NCBI RefSeq assembly: GCF_018221465.1
Contig: NZ_JAAIKR010000014.1
Coordinates: forward strand, 1-64,000
DNA: 64,000 bases
Direction: 5' to 3'
From: Shewanella intestini
GTDB lineage: Bacteria > Pseudomonadota > Gammaproteobacteria > Enterobacterales > Shewanellaceae
Shown here: piece by piece, positions 19,071 through 25,174 of the stretch
Position numbering within the stretch: position 1 is the stretch's first letter
Layout: each line of letters starts with the position of its first letter
Notes under the pieces: model-generated
Database searches by the model: none
Told to the model about the DNA's origin: nothing
Seen by the model: the letters and a program-made list of their open reading frames with translations, nothing else
Made by a program: the position numbers and the translations under genes

Positions 19071-19528
19071 TTTAGATATGAAAATAACTGTTAAATATCT
19101 TGTTTAAAAACAAAAGATAACTATTTCTTCGTGCTGTTGTGTTTTTATACTTGCACAGCACAGCACAGCACAGCACAGCACAGCACAGCACAGCACAGCA
19201 CAGCACAGCACAGCACAGCACAGTTTGATTACGATATAAGTGAGTGGTGTCGCGGCTAAAACTGGCATCATTGTTTGTTGATACCTAAATAAGTTGTTAG
19301 TTAATCTGATTGCATCGTCTTGCGAACATTCATTTATAGCAATTAATGCTTAACAATGTGCGGACATGAACATCCTAAGAATTATATTTAGGTTAAAGAT
19401 ATAGCTAAAGCATGAAGTATTTTTATATCGAGGTACTGCAGAAGGTTTAAACATTTTTCCAGCAAAGCTGGTGATAACATGCGCGGGAATAAACAATGAT
19501 TAACAACATATAAAAGTTGTGGTTGTAC
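19071..19528. other. Gene-free stretch with a 5-bp repeat
   Basis: Apart from the tandem repeat at 19153-19223, no gene or clear signal is seen between the receptor terminator and the end of the DksA/TraR-like gene. Confidence 0.5.
19153..19223. repeat. Tandem repeat, about 14 copies of a 5-bp unit
   Basis: Fourteen perfect copies of GCACA over 71 bp, about 80 bp after the receptor terminator. Confidence 0.95.
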
Positions 19529-19897
19529 TTAATGATTCAGCCGAAGTTCTTGTCGATGCTCTGTTAAATGTTTTCTACTACAGCTTTCACAGCGCTGCTC
19601 GATTGGATTGGCAATAAGGCGTTGTGATGAAATAGTTGATTCGCAGTCTGAACAAATACCGTAAAGACCAAGTTCTAACTGACAATAGGCCGCATCAAGT
19701 TGCACGAAATTAAGAAACAGTTCACTGTCTAAAAGGTGTGAGTGACTTAATTGTTCAATGAGTGAACTCAGTGGCGATGTGGCATCGATATCTTGCGCTT
19801 GGTGTTGCATTAATGGACTAATAAGCGCCTTGTTAAGGGTTGTCCTTAAATCTGCTTCCAGATTTTCTAGGGTTTGTTTAATCGTTATGTCAGACAC
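19529..19897 (-). CDS. DksA/TraR-family zinc-finger protein (122 aa)
   Basis: The C-terminal zinc finger is C-x2-C-x17-C-x2-C (CSDC ... CESC, about residues 82-106), as in TraR/DksA proteins that bind the RNA-polymerase secondary channel. The N-terminal part is helical, but the coiled-coil-tip aspartates of DksA are not evident. It starts at GTG 19897, with AAAGG 8 bp upstream. Function is probably regulatory. Confidence 0.8.
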   Translation of the reverse strand: MSDITIKQTLENLEADLRTTLNKALISPLMQHQAQDIDATSPLSSLIEQLSHSHLLDSELFLNFVQLDAAYCQLELGLYGICSDCESTISSQRLIANPIEQRCESCSRKHLTEHRQELRLNH

Positions 19898-20059
19898 CGT
19901 ACAGGCCTTTATAAATGATATGAAAGATCATTTTAAAGACCAATGCTAGTTACGCTTTGATAAAGATCAAACCCATAGCAGTTAATCAACCTTGGCGCTT
20001 AAAAGTGTTTCTTGGACAATTTATGAGTAAAAATGAGCCAATTTTTGACTCATTCTCGT

Positions 20060-21001
20060 TTAGTCTTCTGCTTGCGCTTTGTTAAGCACCTCAACAATGT
20101 CTGCAGTTGTTTTAAAAACGCGAAGCTGCCTAAATAAGCTATCCGCTTCGGGATATTGGCGGTTTAAATAGGTAAACCACTGTTTAATGCGCGACGGAAA
20201 GTAATCCGCTTTACGGCCATTAAGTTCCCGTTGAGTATATTGCTTGAGTAACACTAATGTTTGTGCCCAAGTGTACGCTGCGCGGTCATTTTTTATGGTG
20301 TCGGCGAGATTAGGTAAAGAAATAGCGCCGCGGCCCACCATAATGTCGTTAGTGCCAGTGATTTCAATACAACGCTGCGCATCTGTTTTATTCCATATTT
20401 CACCATTAGCAATAACAGGGATAGGTAATGCTTGCTTTATTTCGCTAATGTATTCCCAATAAGCAGGGGGCTTGTAGCCTTCGACTTTTGTGCGTGCATG
20501 CACTGCAATTTCTGTCGCGCCTGCTTCATATATTGCTCGGGCATTTTCTAAAAATAAGCTTTTATCTTCAAAACCAAGACGAATTTTAGCGGTAACAGGT
20601 TGTTCAGCTGGCACGGCTTGGCGCATCGCTTTAACAATGTCGTGAATAGTATCAGGTGAGCGTAACAGTATGGCACCGCCATTACTTTTGTTGACCATCT
20701 TGGCTGGGCAACCAAAATTGGCATCAACACCGTGTGAGCCCAGTGCAACGGCTTTATAAGCATTTTCAGCCATCCACTGCGGGTGTTGTCCAAGTAACTG
20801 TACTCTCACTGGCGTTCCTGATGGGGTTTTGCCGCCATGGTGAAGTTCTGGGCACAGTTTGTAATACACTTTATCTGGCAATAATTGATTAACCACACGC
20901 ACGAATTCGGTGACCACAAGGTCATATGGGTTGATGCTTGAAAGTAGATCCCGCATGTGGTCATCAACCACACCTTCCATCGGCGCTAAAATTACTCGCA
21001 C
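20060..21001 (-). CDS. dusC: tRNA-dihydrouridine(16) synthase DusC
   Basis: 313 residues. MRVILAPMEGVVDDHMRDLL, VTEFVRVVNQLLPDKVYY and CPELHHGGKTPSGTPVRVQLLGQ follow the DusC subfamily closely. The catalytic cysteine lies in NFGCPAKMVNKSNGGA. The FMN site is in VIANGEIWN and MVGRGA. It reduces uridine 16 in the D-loop of tRNAs. It is a single gene transcribed leftward. Confidence 0.94.
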   Translation of the reverse strand: MRVILAPMEGVVDDHMRDLLSSINPYDLVVTEFVRVVNQLLPDKVYYKLCPELHHGGKTPSGTPVRVQLLGQHPQWMAENAYKAVALGSHGVDANFGCPAKMVNKSNGGAILLRSPDTIHDIVKAMRQAVPAEQPVTAKIRLGFEDKSLFLENARAIYEAGATEIAVHARTKVEGYKPPAYWEYISEIKQALPIPVIANGEIWNKTDAQRCIEITGTNDIMVGRGAISLPNLADTIKNDRAAYTWAQTLVLLKQYTQRELNGRKADYFPSRIKQWFTYLNRQYPEADSLFRQLRVFKTTADIVEVLNKAQAED

Positions 21002-21331
21002 AAGTTATCCAATTTCTTAATCAGTATCGAATTTAAGGGGCGCTATTTTAGCGTGTTTTATTGCTTTGACCAGTTATTTCATTCATTTGCAGATACAGCT
21101 ATGGAGGTGAATGGCCTTTTAGGGAAATAAATCAGATTGATAGCTCAATAAATTCGACTACTATTTATCATATTCACAACCTAGCTAGCAGGATAATCAA
21201 ATTGATTTAGTGATCAAGGTTATATTTTAAAATTTATGTGCAATAAAATGTAACCTGTTCAGGTCTTTTACAATACGTCGGCACGGTGTCAGTTGGCATC
21301 CATTACAATTAATATGAAAGGAAGACAAATT
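21002..21331. other. Divergent control region before the RiPP precursor gene
   Basis: No gene is seen. GTAACC at 21250-21255 and CGTC at 21276-21279 resemble ECF-sigma -35 and -10 elements, but the 20-bp spacing is longer than usual, so this is only a candidate. The precursor's ribosome-binding site AAAGGAAG is at 21317-21324. Confidence 0.35.
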
Positions 21332-21727
21332 ATGAGCTCGATTAAACAAACGACAGTAGCAGTAGCATTAGGTGCAGTTGTAATGAGTGCAGGTTTATCA
21401 ACACAAGCACAGGCAAATCCCTTTGGTTTTGAACAATTATCATCTGGCTACCAACTTGATGGTGGTGAAGGTAAATGTGGCGAAGGCAAGTGTGGTGGTG
21501 ACAATAAAGCTAACAAAGCCAAAGAAGGTAAATGCGGCGAAGGCAAGTGCGGCGGCGACATGAAAAAGGCCAAAGAAGGTAAATGCGGCGAAGGTAAGTG
21601 TGGCGGCGACATGAAAAAGGCCAAAGAAGGTAAATGCGGCGAAGGCAAGTGTGGTGGCGACATGAAAAAAGCCGAAAAAGCCAAAGAAGGTAAGTGTGGT
21701 GAAGGTAAATGCGGTGGTAACAAATAA
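21332..21727 (+). CDS. Bufferin/HvfA-type RiPP precursor with ten EGKCG motifs
   Basis: The start at 21332 has AAAGGAAG 7 bp upstream; in-frame upstream starts (21293, 21314) lack this. Residues 1-28 are a Sec signal peptide ending TQAQA. After residue 46 the protein is almost only EGKCGEGKCGG units: five pairs (ten EGKCG motifs), linked by DMKKAK-type spacers. All ten cysteines sit in EGKCG. In Haemophilus HvfA and related bufferins, an MNIO enzyme with its partner converts such cysteines to copper-binding groups. The two genes downstream are that enzyme and partner. It is probably an exported copper-chelating peptide. Confidence 0.88.
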   Translation: MSSIKQTTVAVALGAVVMSAGLSTQAQANPFGFEQLSSGYQLDGGEGKCGEGKCGGDNKANKAKEGKCGEGKCGGDMKKAKEGKCGEGKCGGDMKKAKEGKCGEGKCGGDMKKAEKAKEGKCGEGKCGGNK

Positions 21728-21773
21728 TTTTAAGTTACTGACGTTAATATCGCACGTTGTATATTAACCATAA

Positions 21774-21800
21774 ACAAGGCCTGTTATTCAGGCCTTTTTC
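21774..21800 (+). terminator. Terminator between precursor and enzyme genes
   Basis: AAGGCCTG, a 5-base loop, CAGGCCTT and a short T run, 48 bp after the precursor stop. If partly leaky it would make precursor mRNA more abundant than enzyme mRNA. Confidence 0.85.
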
Positions 21801-21826
21801 ATAGCAGCACGTTATGCTCAACTCTT

Positions 21827-21903
21827 TATAACCTATAACCTATAACCTATAACCTATAACCTATAACCTATAACCTATAACCTATAACCTATAACCTATA
21901 ACC
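21827..21903. repeat. Tandem repeat, 11 copies of a 7-bp unit upstream of the MNIO gene
   Basis: Eleven exact copies of TATAACC. Each copy contains TATAAC, one base from the -10 consensus. The array ends 38 bp before the MNIO start codon and follows the precursor terminator. Confidence 0.95.
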
Positions 21904-21941
21904 CATTGTCGCCACGCTTTAAAACAACAAAAAGGTTTCTT

Positions 21942-22811
21942 ATGCAGTCAGGGATTACTTCAACACCAACTCTACCTCAAGTGGGGTTAGGTTTAAGACG
22001 AGAAATGTTAGCGGAGTTTTGCCTCAATACGCCTAATGAGATTGAGTTTTTTGAGGTGGCACCAGAAAACTGGATGACATTGGGGGGGAAATATGGGCGT
22101 CAATTTGCTAAATTAACAGAGCAGCATCCATTTTTTTGTCATGGTTTATCGTTATCAATAGGTAGTCCAGCAGTCCTAGATGTTAATTTTGTCAAATCAG
22201 TTAAATCATTTTTAGATTTACATCAAATTGATATTTATTCAGAACACCTAAGCTACTGCTCTGGTCAAGGTCACATGTACGACTTAATGCCCATCCCGTT
22301 TACACAAGAAGCCGTTATGTATGTTGCTAAGCGAATTAAGCAAGTAGAAGATATTCTTGAACGACCATTTATATTAGAAAATGTTTCCTTTTATGCCGCA
22401 CCGGGTGCGCAAATGAGCGAACAAGAATTTGTGAATGCGGTTTTGTGTGAAGCTGATTGCCAGTTATTGCTTGATATTAACAATATTTATGTCAATTCAA
22501 TCAACCATCAATATGATCCTTACGCGTTTTTAGCTGCGATGCCGACAGCAAGGATTCAGTATTTACATATAGCTGGGCATTACGAAGAAGCTGTGGATTT
22601 ACGTATAGATACACACGGCGCAGACGTCATTGAGCCTGTTTGGCAGCTTTTACAAGCCTGTTACCAATTACATGGTGTGCATCCGACATTACTAGAACGT
22701 GATTTTAATATTCCAAAAACCGAGGTGTTACTCACTGAGATCAACCGTATTCATCAGTATCAGCGTAGCGCGAAACATGAACAACTAACCTTGCAGTCGG
22801 TGTCGAGTTAA
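21942..22811 (+). CDS. DUF692/MNIO-family RiPP maturase (BufB/HvfB-like)
   Basis: I start at ATG 21942 behind AAAAAGG (289 residues) rather than the in-frame TTG 21906. It has a TIM-barrel MNIO pattern: LGLRREM, FFEVAPENWM, HGLSLSIG (about residue 67), EHLSYCSG, LENVS, LLDINNIYVNS, YLHIAGH and DTHG, carrying the expected His/Glu/Asp iron ligands. Such enzymes oxidise cysteines of precursor peptides (MbnB, HvfB, BufB). It lies between its presumed substrate and partner gene. Confidence 0.9.
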   Translation: MQSGITSTPTLPQVGLGLRREMLAEFCLNTPNEIEFFEVAPENWMTLGGKYGRQFAKLTEQHPFFCHGLSLSIGSPAVLDVNFVKSVKSFLDLHQIDIYSEHLSYCSGQGHMYDLMPIPFTQEAVMYVAKRIKQVEDILERPFILENVSFYAAPGAQMSEQEFVNAVLCEADCQLLLDINNIYVNSINHQYDPYAFLAAMPTARIQYLHIAGHYEEAVDLRIDTHGADVIEPVWQLLQACYQLHGVHPTLLERDFNIPKTEVLLTEINRIHQYQRSAKHEQLTLQSVSS

Positions 22812-22846
22812 CGGCCAAAAAAATGAGTAACACTGAAGAGGGCATA

Positions 22847-23611
22847 ATGGATTTTATTAAGCATCAACAGCAATTTATGGCATACATTAAAAACCCACAA
22901 TCTGCATTACCTTCAGGCATTGAGCCAAGACGAATGCATATTTATCGAGAGTTGTTTTTTAATAATATTGACGGCTTTGTTTCAAGTGCTTTTCCGGTGC
23001 TAAAAAGCCTTTATTCAGCAGAAAATTGGCAGCAATTAATCCAACAGTTTTTTGTTACTCATCAATGTAAAACGCCGATATTTATTGAAATAGCCGCTGA
23101 ATTTTTACAATTTCTGCAAAATGAACATCAAGTGTCAGCAGCTGATCCCGTGTTTTTATTAGAGCTTGCTCATTATGAATGGTTAGAGTTAGTTGTCTCG
23201 ACGGCGCAACCACTAAAAAGTGAACAGTTATTAACGGCCGATTCAGTGTTAACTGAAAGCCTGACCTTAGCGGCGACGGCAAAAATTGCGCAATATTCAT
23301 TTGATGTACAGCACATCAGTGTGGATTACCAACCAATTGCGCCGACTTCACAACCACAATTTTTTTGTGTTTATCTCGATAAATCAGAAGAAGTGGCTTT
23401 TTTACAATTAAATCCACTCACTGCCCAAGTATTAGCGTTTATTGAATCAAAACAACATCAAGGTGATTTCATCACAGTTGAACAATTATTAGATTGGCTA
23501 ACAACAACTTATCCCCAAATGTCACCTGAACTGTTACAGCAAGGGTGTGAGAGCTTATTAATTACCCTGGCAAGCCAAGGTATTTTGGTCACATGGCAAG
23601 ACAAACTTTGA
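22847..23611 (+). CDS. DUF2063 partner protein (BufC/HvfC-like)
   Basis: The likely start is ATG 22847, just after GAAGAGGG; ATG 22823 is possible. It has 254 residues. The N-terminal DUF2063 domain shows FMAYIKNP and EPRRMHIYRELFFNNIDGFVSSAFPVL, followed by a C-terminal domain as in MbnC-type partners. These proteins bind the precursor and form a complex with the MNIO enzyme. No DoxX-like gene follows, although many bufferin operons include one. Confidence 0.88.
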   Translation: MDFIKHQQQFMAYIKNPQSALPSGIEPRRMHIYRELFFNNIDGFVSSAFPVLKSLYSAENWQQLIQQFFVTHQCKTPIFIEIAAEFLQFLQNEHQVSAADPVFLLELAHYEWLELVVSTAQPLKSEQLLTADSVLTESLTLAATAKIAQYSFDVQHISVDYQPIAPTSQPQFFCVYLDKSEEVAFLQLNPLTAQVLAFIESKQHQGDFITVEQLLDWLTTTYPQMSPELLQQGCESLLITLASQGILVTWQDKL

Positions 23612-23680
23612 GTCGAGTGATTAATTCACATATAAATTTTATGGTTTTTATTATGTTAATGAATCGTTAGAATGCGATGA

Positions 23681-23702
23681 TTTTGTGATAACTATCACAA
23701 AA
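23681..23702. promoter_or_regulatory. Perfect CRP-type palindrome
   Basis: TGTGA-N6-TCACA (23684-23699) extends to a 22-bp perfect palindrome, the CRP consensus form. It lies 68 bp before the 39-residue gene and 70 bp after the DUF2063 gene, so it most likely controls the small gene. Confidence 0.7.
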
Positions 23703-23769
23703 CAGCAGATTGACACAATTGCACACGGTGTTCTTTTGCCTAACATTCATTAATCAAATAGGAACTTTT

Positions 23770-23889
23770 ATGAACAAGCCGTTTAAAGACCCATTTAACT
23801 TCATGTATTTTATTGGATTTTTGCTTGTTTTATTAATCCCAACATTACCAGCTAGCTTGTCTTGGTTACGATTGGTCGGGGTCGTATAA
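23770..23889 (+). CDS. Small membrane protein (39 aa)
   Basis: MNKPFKDPFNFMYFIGFLLV is followed by more hydrophobic residues and ends RLVGVV. One membrane segment covers about residues 12-30. AGGAA sits 8 bp before the ATG. A strong terminator follows and a CRP palindrome precedes it, so it looks like a complete transcription unit. No known family. Confidence 0.65.
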   Translation: MNKPFKDPFNFMYFIGFLLVLLIPTLPASLSWLRLVGVV

Positions 23890-23932
23890 TTGCGGTATGA
23901 TGCGTTAAGTCATTAATGTGTCTAAATAATTG

Positions 23933-23963
23933 AAACCACTCTGCATCCAGAGTGGTTTTTTTA
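23933..23963 (+). terminator. Intrinsic terminator after the small membrane gene
   Basis: A perfect 11-bp stem (AAACCACTCTG), a 4-base loop and a run of seven T. Confidence 0.9.
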
Positions 23964-23972
23964 TGAGGAAGT

Positions 23973-24341
23973 ATGGTTATCAAGCGTGGTTTCTTTCTTG
24001 TTATTGGTTTAGTTAGCCTAAGCTTAGGTGTGATAGGCATTGCATTGCCGTTATTACCTACAGTGCCGTTTATTTTATTAGCGGCGTATTGCTTTGCTCG
24101 TTCTAGTACGCGCTTACACCACTGGTTGATGACTCATCCTTGGTTTGCAAAGTCTTTAACAAGTTGGCAGCAGCAACGAGCGTTGCCTAAAGGGGTCAAG
24201 CGTAAAGCCACCGTGATGACCACTGTGAGTTTCACCATTAGTATTCTTATTGTTCCGCTAATGTGGGTGAAAATCATGCTTTTTTGTATGCTTTGTGGGC
24301 TGCTATTCTATTTAAGGCGCATTCCCGATTTAACAGAATGA
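23973..24341 (+). CDS. ybaN: YbaN-like inner-membrane protein (DUF454)
   Basis: 122 residues. The signature LPLLPTVPFILLAAYCFARSS and HPWF motif are present, with membrane segments at about 7-45 and 80-112. Function is unknown. It sits just before apt, as in E. coli, which supports the call. GAGGAAG precedes the ATG. Confidence 0.88.
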   Translation: MVIKRGFFLVIGLVSLSLGVIGIALPLLPTVPFILLAAYCFARSSTRLHHWLMTHPWFAKSLTSWQQQRALPKGVKRKATVMTTVSFTISILIVPLMWVKIMLFCMLCGLLFYLRRIPDLTE

Positions 24342-24407
24342 GGCATGAGTCATGTCTGAGTGTTGCAACCCATGGCTAAGGCGCATAATATCGCAACATA
24401 CTTTCAA

Positions 24408-24436
24408 TTAAGTCCACCATCTTGTGGACTTTTTAT
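24408..24436 (+). terminator. Intrinsic terminator between ybaN and apt
   Basis: AAGTCCAC pairs with GTGGACTT around a short loop, followed by a T run. Confidence 0.8.
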
Positions 24437-24476
24437 TGCATTAAAATTGAATTTAACACTCTAGAGTAAGACAACT

Positions 24477-25025
24477 ATGATGAATCAAGAAAGCTTAGCG
24501 CAAATTAAAGCCAGTATTAAAACCATTCCTGATTACCCAAAAGCTGGCATTATGTTCCGTGATGTCACCAGTTTATTAGAAGATGCACAAGCATATAAAG
24601 CCACTATTGCCATATTAGTTGCTCAATATCAATCGAAAGGCTTTACAAAAGTCGTTGGTACTGAAGCGCGTGGTTTTTTGTTTGGTGCGCCGCTTGCGTT
24701 AGAATTAGGGATTGGTTTTGTACCGGTTCGTAAGCCGGGTAAATTACCTCGTGAGACATTGAGCGAGAACTACGAGCTTGAATATGGTAAAGACACTTTA
24801 GAAATACACACTGATGCAATTAATGCTGACGACAAAGTGTTAGTGATTGATGACTTGCTTGCTACTGGCGGCACAATTGAAGCAACTGTGAAACTAATCC
24901 GCCGTTTAGGTGGTCATGTCGAGGATGCTGCGTTTATTATTTCATTGCCTGAAATCGGTGGTGAGAAACGCTTAAAAGAGATGGGCATTAATGTTTTAAG
25001 TTTATGTGAGTATGAAGGCGAATAA
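24477..25025 (+). CDS. apt: Adenine phosphoribosyltransferase
   Basis: 182 residues. The PRPP loop is [14 protein letters not shown] (about 121-134), and [14 protein letters not shown] forms the substrate region. It salvages adenine to AMP. Two ATG codons are adjacent (24477 and 24480); either may be used. It precedes dnaX, as in related genomes. Confidence 0.95.
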   Translation: MMNQESLAQIKASIKTIPDYPKAGIMFRDVTSLLEDAQAYKATIAILVAQYQSKGFTKVVGTEARGFLFGAPLALELGIGFVPVRKPGKLPRETLSENYELEYGKDTLEIHTDAINADDKVLVIDDLLATGGTIEATVKLIRRLGGHVEDAAFIISLPEIGGEKRLKEMGINVLSLCEYEGE

Positions 25026-25174
25026 TCATCAAACATGGTCAATATATATTGATGTTTTGATTGTTGATAAAGCCAGCTACTGAGCGCCAAACCGTAGCAT
25101 GACGAGTGTTTGCGTGTTATTGTTTGGCGTAATTATTGAGCTTAGTCTCAGTTGATTTTTAGTTGGGGAATTGA

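Noticed and set aside
21448-21723. Proline-rich reverse ORF (PPHLPSPHLPS)
   Set aside because: It is the antisense of the EGKCG repeats of the RiPP precursor.
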